This document shows, piece by piece, positions 47,643-59,900 of a stretch of DNA of 64,000 bases. The notes beneath the pieces were generated by a model. That model saw nothing but the letters and a program-made list of their open reading frames with translations, made no database searches and had not been told where the DNA came from. Source of the stretch: Lingula anatina (lineage: Eukaryota > Brachiopoda > Lingulata > Lingulida > Lingulidae). Made by a program: the position numbers and the translations under genes. The stretch is from positions 208,112 to 272,111 of the forward strand of contig NW_019775387.1 of assembly GCF_001039355.2 (NCBI RefSeq). The letters run 5' to 3'. How positions within the stretch are numbered: the stretch's first letter is position 1; each line of letters opens with the position of its first letter.

Positions 47643-48034
47643 TTATTTGTGAAAACTATTTACATACTTGTGCGTACGCGTATACATATTGACAATATTT
47701 TCCACCATAGATTTACAGGTATTTCCAATAGAGTTAGACCTATTCGGTGCATCGGGTTTGTTACAACATGCATTGTGATTCTCCGTAATCATTTGCCATG
47801 GTCCAAAATGTTTCAGTTCATTCTCTACATGAACTGGGTACATTATTCGATATTTGGTCCGATACAAAGCACTCATCATCTTCAGTGTCCTGTAAACAGA
47901 AATAAAAACAGGATTAGGTTTCTTTCACTTTTCCTCCCCTCCCCTCCCCTCCCCCACAACAAGAAAATTTACTTACCTTAAAATGTTAATCCAAGGAATG
48001 CAGTCAAAGTCCAAGGGGAGGCACTCTTCCACAT
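47643..48034 (-). CDS. Possible two-exon ORF, unassigned
   Basis: On the minus strand a block near 48034-47978 reads SLNVEECLPLDFDCIPW and ends with a strong donor (AG-GTAAGT). A second block follows an acceptor (CTGTTTACAG) at about 47890 and reads MMSALYRTKYRIMYPVHVEN onward to TAA at 47643. The phases fit. The upstream block overlaps the end of the BEL/Pao fragment in another frame and has no visible acceptor, so this may be the end of a transposon-derived or chimaeric gene, or chance. Confidence 0.3.
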
Positions 48035-48399
48035 TTAATGAAAAAAAATGGACCAAAATAGTCCACACCCACATAAATAAAACATGGTTCATTGGGTGTA
48101 ACCCTAGCTGTATGCAAATCAGCCATTCTTTGTTGACATGATAACGCATTTCGCTTACATTTGAAACATTTGCTGAGCACTCTGCGAATAGATTTTCTTT
48201 CTCCTATGATCCAATACTTCTGTCTCAACTCAACAAGCACATATTCTCGGCCACTATGCCCTAAGGCTTTGTGTTGCTCTTCAATTACCAGATCTACAAC
48301 ATGATGCTGTGGTAAAATCACTGGATTTTTTATCCTTTCTGAAACAGGTGAAGTATTCAATCTACCACCAATAACTAATACACCCGAAGAATTCATCAC
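48004..48399 (-). pseudogene. BEL/Pao LTR-retrotransposon integrase fragment
   Basis: Open for 131 codons. It reads GGRLN at the start, then the integrase zinc-binding region (GHSGREYV ... CFKCKR) and the start of the integrase core (YVGVDYFGPF). The order and wording are those of invertebrate BEL/Pao Pol polyproteins. After YFGPF the family sequence is lost. Neither protease or reverse transcriptase upstream nor LTRs were found, so it is an isolated remnant. Confidence 0.8.
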
Positions 48400-49220
48400 T
48401 GGTGAGATCTTTTAAAAACAGCTTGCTTGTGCGCTTAACAGAACTGTGACTGTTTGAATATTGATCAATTTCTGAAATTTCTTTCTCAAAGTGGGGCAAT
48501 TCCGGCGATACGGACGTACATTTTGCACACTTTGGCAGTGCACTGCACAAAATCCTGTACATTTGGAGTCAATTTCTTGTGGCCTATATGTGTGTCTTAG
48601 GTGGTTATATAACCATATAAAGTAATATGATTCAACTCCTTTGCATGGCTGTGTAGTATACTGAAAACACCCCTGTAACGGACGTAGATTTTTCAACTTG
48701 CTTTATTCATCTCAAAAACTCTGTGAAGTTTGCTGTCCACAAATTTTGAAAAAAAATATATATTGCAAAAAAGATGTTAAGGTTGATAAAATATCAGATT
48801 AAGTTAAGAGATTGATTGAAACGGCTGAGCTAGAACACTTTGTTTGATGTAGCAGACGTACAGTTTGGCTGTATCAGACATACTTGTACGACTGCAACGG
48901 ACGTACATAAAAATAAAATAGCATTTATGAAGTACAGCAACTTTATTTACTAATTACACTGCTCTTACTTGATTTATAGTTTTTAAAGTTCACATTTAAA
49001 TAACATTAGAGTAGTTATGAACAACAACAATCTAAATCAAATAAATATAATTTTATTCATAGTAAAATAGCACTTCACATGATAAAACTACTCATCTTTG
49101 TGTAGAAGTTTATTAAATTCCTTTTTTTAGATTAAACAAAACTGCTGAAAACCATGAATTAAATTCTCTTTTAAATTTCTTCAAACTTTTGCAAAATGGT
49201 GGTAAAATTCTCAATGGTGA

Positions 49221-49645
49221 ATGGTCGAATTAACATGCCTTCGAATTGAATCTGAGAAAAAGCCACTCATATACAAAAACATCAAAACTGAACCAATCAA
49301 GCTGATATTCAAACTCGACCTGTATTTTAGTAAGATTGTTCATTTCTGTGAATTTCAAGACAATAGGGTGATCGGTTTTCCTCGAAATGTGTTATCAGTG
49401 TTGCATTTTAATTCAACCTGTAATTTAGAAAGATTGATCACTAGATCATATCCTGTAGGTTTTAAGACAAAAGGCTTATTGGTTTTCCCTGAAATGTGTA
49501 ATCAGTATTGCAAATATGCTGAAAAAAGTGAAAAAACAGCATAACTTGACCCAATAATGCTGATTTTCGAACTTGACCTGCATATTATGAATATTCATCA
49601 GTTCTGTAAGTTTCAAGCCAAAAGGTAAAATGGTTTTCCACTTAC
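49221..49645 (+). repeat. Degenerate tandem repeat, period ~115-120 bp
   Basis: Three to four units share, in order, CCAAT(A/C)A-GCTGAT(A/T)TTC, AACT(C/T)GACCTG, TTCTGT(A/G)A-TTTCAAG and GG-TTTCC-----TGT(G/T)TTATC. A related single unit lies at 41561. The long open frame here is within the repeat. Confidence 0.55.
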
Positions 49646-49659
49646 CGTGTTATCGGTGA

Positions 49660-49818
49660 AAGTGCACGGCCCCCCCCTTCGATTTCTGAAAGAAATCATA
49701 CGCCAAGGGTGGGGGAAAGGGTTGGCTTTGCATCCGCGGACCCCCCCTTCAAATAATTCTGGATCCGCCCCTGCTTTAGCTTCTGAGGTATCCTTTTCTC
49801 CCCGTTTCCTCCATACTG

Positions 49819-49849
<31 letters not shown>

Positions 49850-49860
49850 AAAAAAAAGGT
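49660..49860. mobile_element. hAT-type MITE fragment (GGATCCGCCCCTG) and poly(C)-poly(A) tract
   Basis: Right-hand part of the family seen at 10470 and 54893, ending TGGATCCGCCCCTG near 49772. About 40 bases later come a run of about 20 C and then 18 A (49820-49857). Confidence 0.6.
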
Positions 49861-50663
49861 TCGCGAGATTCCGGAAACATCGTAATTGTACATAACTTTA
49901 AATCTCTTTAATGGTTATTCCTTTAGTAGTAATTTTTCATCTTTTACCATGTGCAGATTTTAATTCGTTTAACATTATAATGTTTAGTTTAGTTGTTTAG
50001 TTGTCAGTTTAAGGATTGAAATCACTCTCATTTGCCTTAGACTTTAAGAGGTTTATTGATACTGTAACAACCAGGAGGATATATTTCGGTAGTTACTACA
50101 GAACATTAAAATTCAAAACTTAGGCCTACTATTGTTGTCTGTCTTGGTCTTTCTCTGAGTGATTTCAAATTAAAGATTCAGATGGCGAATCTGAAAAAAA
50201 AAGCTTTAAATATTATGCGTTTTCGTTGAGGTTTTAATATAATTTATAGCTACCGGTCTACAGGGGGCAGTCTTGTTTCTCTGCCCTCCTTTTTTTCTCC
50301 TTCAGCATAAAAAAAACCTGGATCCGTCAATAATGATAATCCTGAGTTATAAGTTTCCCTCATATTCTAATGCAAGCCACAACTGTGTAGAGATACCCCT
50401 GAAGATAACGGTAGTTGGCAAGCTGCTGTACGTAACGTTATCAGTGTAGCGTTTGCAAGGTCACATCTAACAGGAAAACGTTTACAAGAGTTTACACACT
50501 GCAGTGGGAAAACGTTTATCAAGGAAAACGAACAGTGATTTTTTGTGTGTGTTCGGTAAGTTAAAACCTGGTGCCGCTTATGTTAACACTTTATAGAGCT
50601 TGGAGGGACGGCTTAAACGTTTTAACGGGCTACAAGAAGTTTGACGAAGTTGTTGCCTTTGAC

Positions 50664-50917
50664 TGGGTTCCCATGCCTAGATCGATGTACCTGGATCGTC
50701 CCATCTCCAAGGTGTTTCTTGCTAAATCGCTTTTAGCTTAAACAGCTCATATGTCTGGCACGCCTTCTGAAGCCGCTAAACGATGGTTATTTACCATCTA
50801 ACAGCTTCAGTTGGAGTGCGAGACATCTAAGCCGTTGAAGTTGATAGCAATTTAGTGAGACCCCCTTAAAGATAGATCGATCCAAAGTTAGTAACATAGT
50901 CTTTGGGAATGGTCTCT
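50664..50917 (+). mobile_element. MITE family G, diverged copy 5
   Basis: Ends GGGTTCCCATGCCTAGATCGA and GATAGATCGATCCAAAG...GGGAATGG resemble the family, and TTTAGTGAGACCCCC matches CTAGTGAGACTCCCC. The middle is different or has been replaced. Confidence 0.5.
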
Positions 50918-50924
50918 AAGACAA

Positions 50925-51090
50925 GGTTCCCACAGATTGTCAGCTTCCGGGAGCCGAGCGCGCACAAAAGTTAATTACCCCCTTACAGCTTTGAGAAGGC
51001 GGTACAGACATTTAAGCCGGTTTAGCTGACAGCAATCTACTGAGACTCCCCAGGGGGAGAGAGAGGTTTAAATATCTGTGGGAATGGTCT
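50925..51090 (+). mobile_element. MITE family G, copy 6 (shortened)
   Basis: 166 bp. It has the interior AAGTTAATTACCCCCTTACA and GACATTTAAGCCGG, with ends GGTTCCCACAGATT / AATATCTGTGGGAATGG. It lacks the roughly 40 bp left block carrying the second palindromic core, and abuts copy 5. Confidence 0.65.
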
Positions 51091-51419
51091 CTTTATCTTT
51101 TGCTGTGACGCGAGTTAGTGAATACAACTCTTTCATATTCTTTTACGTTATTTATTAACTATTACAAGTTGGTTCCCTCGACGCTTCTATTTAATTTCTC
51201 TTTCTACCTCTTTCAACCTCTAGCGGCTTTCTCTCCGATTAGATAACATTCCTTTGCTTTTAAAAGTACTATGAGAACATGTCAATCAATTCAGTTAGTC
51301 TACAAAGCTGTCCCCTTACTTACTCGTAGCTGTCATTACTAGCATTACAGAAATACATGTCGTAGGTCGTTTGCAGATTGCTTGGTCGATTGATCCATAT
51401 GAATTACATAGGCTAAGTT

Positions 51420-51620
51420 CAGATTGTCACGTATGGCCTGTCACTCACATTTCAAGTGAAGACGTAAAAGCAGCTAGAGTAAAGATATCTAAGGGCATTT
51501 CTAGGGCGATAAGGCTTAACAGACGCATGTGGCCTCTGCTGCTCTAGTTTCACGGTAGTGTTTTATGTTGTAGACTTGTGAAGATTCTTTTGTCTATATT
51601 GTCTGGTCTTACCAGCCAAT
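51420..51620 (+). promoter_or_regulatory. Candidate promoter or 5' untranslated exon of the SMPDL3-like gene
   Basis: TGTGGCCTCTGCTGCTC at about 51529, followed by TAGTGTTTT-TG, is matched at about 63259, which lies 96 bases before the start codon of the paralogue. In this copy it lies 2.4 kb before the ATG, and a splice acceptor (TTATTTCCAG) occurs at about 53874, 30 bases before the ATG. An untranslated first exon plus intron is therefore likely here. Inference from duplication. Confidence 0.35.
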
Positions 51621-52163
51621 ATTTCGTCTGCTTGCAGTCAGACCTAGCCAGTCTATTACAATAACATAGCTAATGAAACTGTTCTACACTTGTTGGAATT
51701 AGAAATAGCGAGTCAGAAATTTACAGGTAAGTCCTTATCTAATCTGAACAAAAAGGAGAAAGTTTTGAAAGTAGTTGTATACTTGTATATTATGTTGATA
51801 TTATCTAAAAAATAGAGTAAGACAGCCTGAGCGTTCACTATTTGGCACACTAAAACAATTACATGTTTTGAAGTATATATGTTATGAAGTTTATGAGCAA
51901 GATATTAAACACTAATTCAATCTCTGTGTATGCCCGTGACAGCCAACCAGTCGGAATGATTTTTTACTAACATTCCTATGACTGGATTAAAGCAATTTAA
52001 AATTATTTGTTTTACAGCAAACAAAAAACAAATGCATCAAGTTTATCCTTTCTAAATTCCGTTACTATTCTCCTCTTTATATAAAGACACATCGTGACTG
52101 TTCATACATACTCGGTATAGCCATCACCTGTGTCTGTCGTCGCCGTCGACGCCATCACCGTGC

Positions 52164-52198
52164 CCGTGTGTGTGTGTGTGTGTGTGGGTGTGTGTGTG
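52164..52198 (+). repeat. (TG)n microsatellite
   Basis: About 16 TG units with one GG interruption, in the presumed 5' intron of the SMPDL3-like gene. Confidence 0.95.
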
Positions 52199-52299
52199 AA
52201 ATTATTATTTTTCTGTGACTTTGAGTAACCATGTGTCTGAAGCCCTGTGCAGTCCTTATCAAAATGAAAAGTTTTCAGCTACCAGTTTACAAGGAAAAT

Positions 52300-52545
52300 T
52301 TGTATTACTGCTTATTTGCAACAAATTTGCAAGAATAGCATCATAAGTTTGCAACATGTTTGCAATAGGATGGAAGATATATTTTGGGCCCTAGGTTTGC
52401 AAGAAAGTCTTTGTGCGCAAAAAAATTTGCATCAAATAAGCAGCAAATTTGCTAGAACTTCTTAGGGTTGCAGTATGTGTGAAAGTATTAATGTTTTTGC
52501 AAATTTGCCACAAATGTGCAGCAAATTCGTGGTGATAATGCTGTA
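52300..52545 (+). repeat. Cluster of TTTGCAA words
   Basis: At least ten occurrences of TTTGC(A) or its complement within 245 bases (for example TTTGCAACAAATTTGCAAGA, GCAGCAAATTTGC). The spacing is irregular, so it is not a simple tandem repeat. The word is palindromic (TTGCAA). Confidence 0.7.
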
Positions 52546-53903
52546 TATCATTAAGTAATATTGCATCAAAATTGACGAAAGCTTATTTTGTGCACTAGTA
52601 TCATTGTTTTCTGCTTTGTGTCTGTACAATTGACGTCTTTAGTATCTAGTTTTGGCACGTTCCATATTTATGACCTTGGACATAATAACATCCAAGTTAT
52701 GACTTTTACTGGTGTTAACTAAACAGCCTGTTATTGCATGTAATACGTAGCATTTAAAGGAGCTGACCACTGGGGGCTTTGAAATACAAACTAGAGCCCA
52801 AGCACATATATGAACACAAGCATATTGGTATGCTGAACATCCGTCTGTGTTTCAGCATGTTGACACTCGGTCTTCAGGTATGTCGCTTTTATCTGTTTGT
52901 CTAGCTAAATCAAGGGGATTTCTGTTTGTACCCACTACATAAGGACAGAGGGATTGGGGGCAAATAAACCGCCTGGGTGTTGTTGTAGGCCATCGAAAGC
53001 GATCCAGTACAACAGGGGCGGATCCAGAGATATTTTCTGACAGCCTTCCAAATTATCTTTGTTGATCCATCTTCCATTTTGACCGTTTTCCGACAGAAAA
53101 AATCAGCTACCCGTCAATGTAAACTTGAAAATCTGACCGTCTTCCGGAAGACGCAGAAGACGGCCTCAATCTGCCCATGAGTGCATGTTTCTGTCTCTCT
53201 CTTTCTCCATCTCTCCGGCGGATCGATAAAGAAGGAAAGTTTTTCATGTAAGTAAAACTGAGCTTATATTTTTGACTAGTTGACGACGTTGCGTCTCCTT
53301 CTAGGAGACTTCAACTGGTTAACTGAATATAGGTAAGCTATCCTTAGTTTCTGTCCCATCTCCTTGACAGTTGTAAAATCAATCCACCTTGTTAAGTGCA
53401 GATCACGCAACAAGACTAAAATAGTTCACCTGTATTCTCATAAGACCGGCGTCAGTCCTGTATTAGATTTGAAAAACTCCCTTTGAAATGCGACTGGATG
53501 GCTTTCATACATATTATTATAGCGTGAAACAGATTGTTTTAGTGAATGATACTAACGAAATCTTATAAAACTTTATTCACTCAAGTGATCGTCGCGTTAG
53601 TGAACAAGACCGCTCAAACTCAACGTCGTGTGGCCGGACTTGGTAATCTTGCGTAACATTGTGCATTGTCAAGTGACATATTTACAAGGTGCTGTAAAAT
53701 GCATCCTTTGAGCTTAAGACAACAAACCAATGTTTTATATTTGTTATTAAATCAGCTCCCAGGACAAGCAATAAAAGTCTCAGTCACTTATCTCAGTAAT
53801 AAACCATTACCATATTTAAGGGTTCCATCTATATTGAGAAACCCTGTAGGCCTATTTTGTGTGTTATTTCCAGGTGCAGAACTGGGTCAAGCTTCAGTTT
53901 AAA

Positions 53904-56900
53904 ATGGCATCACGTATGTATACAGTATTCATGCTGGTTGGTCTGCTGTCAGTACCAAAAGTTATTGCAGACATTGGTAAGCGCCATTTATGTCTTCAGA
54001 GATTCATGCTCATGTACTTATGGTATTGTGATACAATTGGTCCAACTATGTGACAGTTTAATTGTATTGCAAAATATTAATAGACATTAAATCCATACCT
54101 TTGGGAATCTTGTTAGTAGTTTTTGTCTAAATATGACGTGGACTTGATCATAATTGAAGGTGTTGGTTAATTCGGTTGCCAATTCCTACTCTGATTTTCT
54201 ATAAATAGACCTGTTCTTCAATATAATTAGGCCTACAGATCCAATTAAACTATTTTCTTATTTAACAATTAGCTATACACCCACCAAGTAACTGCATGGT
54301 GGGTCCAAGATTAAAGTAAACATAAGCCATGGTTGTCAATCCCGCGTTTCTTTAAATCATTGTAATGATGTTACTTTTTCTGTAAGAGGTGATAATAGAT
54401 AAAATTGCAAGGGCCTATAATAAAATCGCCGATGAAGTACAAACAAACAAAAAGAGTCGCGGATATCAAAATTGGCTTTATTCACACTCCTAAAGTTCCT
54501 AGTCTAGCCACCACCAGTCCGTTTTATATCCTATTTCTACATCCCCTCCCCGCCCGAGATTTTTTAAAAAGAATTCTCCTAGCCTATAAGCATATCAATG
54601 TCGAGATGAGTTCCACGGGCGGTACAAATAACCTGCTTGCTTGTATATTTTAAAAGTAGATCGGACATTATGAAATTCTTTATCCATAAAAAATAAGGCA
54701 ATATGAAATGTGAGTCATGTACATGTATGAAAAGAGTTGAGTTTGCCGATCCGGTTATGTGATAATCTACATCTATCTACAGGATAAATGTTATTTCGGC
54801 TGAAGAAAAGCGCAGCAGTCCGTGTTCAAATGTAATAGCCTTATATTATTTCTCAAACACGGGCTACATTTGCAGGCACGCAGGTAGGGACGCAGTGGCG
54901 GATTTTGGGCGGGGGGTGGGGGGGTGGGGGAGGGTGTCAGGGGGGTCCTGACCGCCTTTGATTTCTGAAAAAAATCACACCAATGGTCCCCTCTTGAAAT
55001 TAGAATTTTGACTAGCTGAATCATAGTTCTAAACTGTACCAAATGGCACCGCTCGCCCCCTAAAGTACCAAATTTTTGGTGGCCTTTCAATGGGCCTCGA
55101 ACCCCACGCCAAGGGTCGAGGGCGAGGATCGGTTTCGCTTCCGCGGTCTGTCATTCCTAAAAACCGGACCCCCACCCCTTCAAATAATTGTGGATCCGCC
55201 CCTGGAACTGTCTACCCAGGGTTCTGGATTTGCAGACACCATTGCGCCACTCTTTTCTATCTGTTTCTCATTAAAATGTCGCTGAATTTACAAACTGCCT
55301 AGCTCTCGATATACATGAACGTGAAATGACTAATATCAGTAAATAAACGAACAGGCTTCGTTAGCTTACATTCGAGAGCGAACGTGCGTCGGGACGGAAT
55401 GGAAAACCTCTTTATACAGTGTTTGGGGTATTGAAGGCGGTCTAGCTAAATGAAAATGACGACAATTAATGTAACATGGCGTAATGTGCTCCCTGGATTC
55501 GAGTTTTCCTCACCAACTTCAGAATTCTGTTGATTATCCATATTTTATTCAGATTTCGTGTTTCCTGTAAAAAGACATGGTGTCATGTTCGTGGGCAGGG
55601 GGAGGTTAGGTTTTAAATTAACTATGGCTGGGGTTCGGTCCTTTCTGAAATAAGATTTTATCCTAGTTCTGAGCTACTTAAAATAAAGACATAGGTTTCA
55701 CTATAAAAAATATCCACTAAAAAAACTTCTGTCGAAATTGCTAGCTACAGGCCTGGAAACAATTCATTGTCGCGACAAACGTCCATTGAAACGAACTGAG
55801 TAGATTCGACTAGCCAGCGCATATTTGAAAATGTAGATACTTGTCCTCATCATATGAAATTTCTATGAAAAAGTGAACGACCGGCAAAAGTGGACAGTGT
55901 ACTCACCTCACTTAACTTCAATTAGATAATATGGAATATTAAATTAAAGTCATCTCAGAATGTCTCGTAGTTCTCTGACTTAGGAATAAAGAAAAATGCT
56001 TTTTTTAGTTTAAAATAGCATCATAGTGGAATCGAATTATGTGTTTGAAAGCAGGCGTTGCCTTACTCTAGTCCATCGAAGAAGTAGAAAAAAGATAATA
56101 TAAAAGTAGTTTTACTTATCAAGTAAGCTCAGTAGATGATTTTAACGCACACGAAATTTTTGTGCAGTTGGTTGAAAAATGCAGAACAATGGTTCAATAT
56201 GAACACAAACATGTATGAGAAGTGAATAAGGACCTGCAATTTTTCTCTGTGGAAATGGTTCGGTTGCCAACAGAGATTCCAAGGATTAAAACATATAATT
56301 GTTAGCGTTAATTTTTTAGTACGGTTAATAAATTGAATACCCAGAACGTATTAAATAATAATAAGCTTCATTAGATATTCTTTTCACTGAATACCCCGGT
56401 GAAGTTGATTCCTGGTTCCTTATTCCTTATTCGGTTACTTATTCAAATGTGAAGTTGGTTACTTATTCCCGGTTCCTTATTCGGTTATTTATTCACGTTT
56501 TTTATGTTGTTTTCTGATTTTGAGGCTANCAGGGGTTCACTGAATGCGTTACAAAATATTACGATAACGAGACGATCAAAACATGACGCCTTTTCTGCCC
56601 TCCAAGGCTCCTTCTGGCACGTGACAGACTTCCACTATGACTCCACTGTATTCACCAGTCAGGACTCGTGTACCTCTCCTGTAGCAGACATTGAGCAGAA
56701 GCCGTATGGTGACTATCTCTGTGACTCCCCTTGGTCCCTCATCAACAGCTCCGTACACGCCATGAAGCAGATTGAACCTAACGCAGACTTTATACTCTGG
56801 ACAGGGTAATATTTTACAATTAACTTATTCATCTTAGAAAAGTTTGTGAGGAGTGTTTTTTACCAAAGTGTTTGCTTATCCCCGTCTTAAGTCAAAAGGG

Positions 56901-59900
56901 GATACATTTAGACATTGGAGAAAAACAATTCCTCCTTCATGAGCAAATTTTCCGAGTTTGAAGACTGCCTGAAATAAAAATGTACCTAATTATGTATTTC
57001 TTCTCATTTAAATCATTCGTAAAAGAACATTCCATAGTTACTGTACTTTGTTAATAGAGACATTAATAAAATATGGTGATTATCTTTAAAATAAAACAAA
57101 CGTAGTCTTGACTTGAAATTTTTTTTTAACTTTGTGACCAACAATTTTAATTTACTTTTACCCAAGATAAGTCATAAGTAGTTAAGTCAGAAATTCACAT
57201 TGATGAAACTGATTTATTTGGGCGACATTAATTCTAGTAAATGTTAAAAGGGTTTGTAAGCATTACTGATCCTCAGGTAAGTTCAACAAGAAGTGCATTA
57301 TGTAGTAAACGTGTCTTTAAAATCCTACACTTTGTCAAAATAAGATATTTGCCCTAGCTGTTTAAGCCTTAAAAATAGTAAAATTATGTGTTAGACAAAT
57401 ATAGTGTTTATTTGCACACAGTCATACATGTGTCCAGTGTTTGTGTATTTAAAAAAGTATGTTTTTATCATATTAAAATTGTTGCAAGGTTGAAGAATAA
57501 GTATACCCAAAATGACAGAAATATTTCAACTCGATATTCCAGGGACAACGCACCCCACATCGACGAGAGCAAGGACAGCTCTGAAAATATCATCAATATC
57601 ATTTCTAATCTGACTAGTATATTAATGGACGTCTTTCCGAATACGAAAGTGTACGCAGCTCACGGTAACCATGATTACTTCCCTCACAACCAACTTCCGC
57701 CGCATGAGAATGAAATTTACCACGCAGCAGCAAACATGTGGCAACGGTGGCACCGCGATTCCACGGCCAACACTACATTAAGAAAAGGTAAACACAGCTT
57801 AAGGCCTTCATTCAGCTGATCCAGACCATATATGAATAATGCCGTTGTTTTACGCCGTGGAACCACTTTGACTTACGTAAAAGAGTCACTCGACTCCTAA
57901 CTGTCTCCTTTTCAAATTAAAGTTTTGAAGTAAAAAAAAAGGTATGAAGGACATGCAAGGTTCTGTTGCTGTAATGTTATACAGGATTTGCTATGTTAAT
58001 ACTGTGTTTGTTATGTAAATGAATTGCCAAAGCAAAAGAACAGAATGTTTAGATAAGTATATGTTCTTTTATCATAAATGAATATCATGCCCACAGATTC
58101 GTTTAATGTCGATCTGTCATCTTCTTTAGTCTGACCTGGCGTCACTAGATGTCGTCCGTGTCGCCAGTGATCGACAACTGTTGTTGCTGACCCGTACCTG
58201 ACCATGAGGCACTACAGGGGGTCATTATACAGGTGTGGGAGAAGGCATCTGCATTCGTCTCTGTTTATGTTTTTGGAGGCCTTTCTAGTCCATATTCGCT
58301 TTACCTTCTCCTTCTGTAGGATTCTGGAACTTACAGTGTACTGGCCTTCACAGCTGAGGCGTTTGATGGAACCTCTGATGCTCCCAGGGTGCTTTCCCAG
58401 AGATTTAGATCGATCTAAAGATTAGGATTTAGATCGACCTAACTTCCTGGGGGTTCACGCTAAATTGCAGTCAGCCGAGCGGGCACCATAGTTAATTACC
58501 CCCTTACAGCTTTTAGTAGGCGGGACAGACTCTTAAGCCGGCCAAGCTGACAGTAATCTAGTGAGACTCCCCACAGGGATAGATCGATCTAAAAATCTAT
58601 GGAAATGGGGTGTCAGTTTATCGTCTGGTGTACTAAGGGTTTCTCAGGGTGGTATGTGACGTAATGGCAGCAGCAAAGCTTATTTACCTTGAAGTATCTA
58701 TGTTTCTTTTTTAAAGCTTTTCTGCTGACACCCTTTTGACATATGGCAAAACAACCATATCCCTAAATCTTTAGATAAGTTTTTTAGGGGATGTGAGGGG
58801 TTGTTGATTTTATCCTTCTGTCTTTAAATTGAGTCCATTTTTTATTTCGGGAAACCATATTGCTTGAGGACATTTCTGATGTTTTTAATTCTCCTTTTTT
58901 TGTCTTCCTCCTTCACGCAACCAATTGTAGACCCCGCCACTAAGCGTCCCGACTCCTAGTTTGTCTTGAATAGGATGGTGGGAATCTATGTGACACCAAT
59001 GAAGACTAAAGAAGGTATCAGATTAACATCAAAACAAATCTGTAAAAACCTATTAATATCAACAAACTATATATTTAAACTATGTTGAATATTGTCATAG
59101 GTGGCTACTACATGGTCAGTATCAAACAAGGGTTGGTGGCTGTTGTGTTGAACACAAACTTGTATTATAACAGCAACAAAGTGACTGCTGACATCAGTGA
59201 CCCCGCTGGACAATTTCAGTGGTTTGATCAGGTCTTAGATCAGGCAGCTCAAAATGGCAATAAGGTAAAAGAATTTTCCAGTCGGGATTCATAATGTAGC
59301 ATTTTAATCTTGATTACTAGTATACTTAAGGTAGTCCCTTTTGCAGTAGAGATGTGACCTGGCCCGTTTTTAAAATAATTTTGTTTGAAAAGAAGTGTCA
59401 AATTAAACCTAATACTACTAAACATGTTCTCACTTCCTTATTTGCACACCGTGCATGCATGTTTCTAATCTTTCTTTTTTACTTTTTTTTTTACTTTTCT
59501 TTTTTGTACTTTTGATATTTCACAATATTTGACTAGGCCTACGTGATTGCACATATTCCAACTGGTATGTACGAGGAAGGCGATTCAATGATAAGACCAC
59601 AATTCAATAAGAAACTGAATGACCTCATCATCAAACACAAGAATACAATAGCAGCCATGTTTTACGGTCATCACCATACCGACACGTTTAAGCTTTGGTA
59701 CGATCAGGGTACGTATGCTGGAACACACCATAGTTCTTATAGGTCAGCGTAAAGCTTTCTGGAGCGGAAATTTTCCCTTGAAGGGATAATAACTCTTTGT
59801 ATGATATCTTTGTTTCACAATAAAAACATTGTGAACAACTCATAGAAATATAAAATATTCTGTTTTACCACAAAAACAGCAGTTATAGCTATTATTCTGA

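Noticed and set aside
49647..49895. 82-codon plus-strand ORF rich in proline and lysine
   Set aside because: It is a translation of hAT-type MITE sequence and a poly(C)-poly(A) tract.
54791..55302. Several overlapping ORFs on both strands
   Set aside because: All lie in the CAGTGGCGGAT hAT-type MITE.
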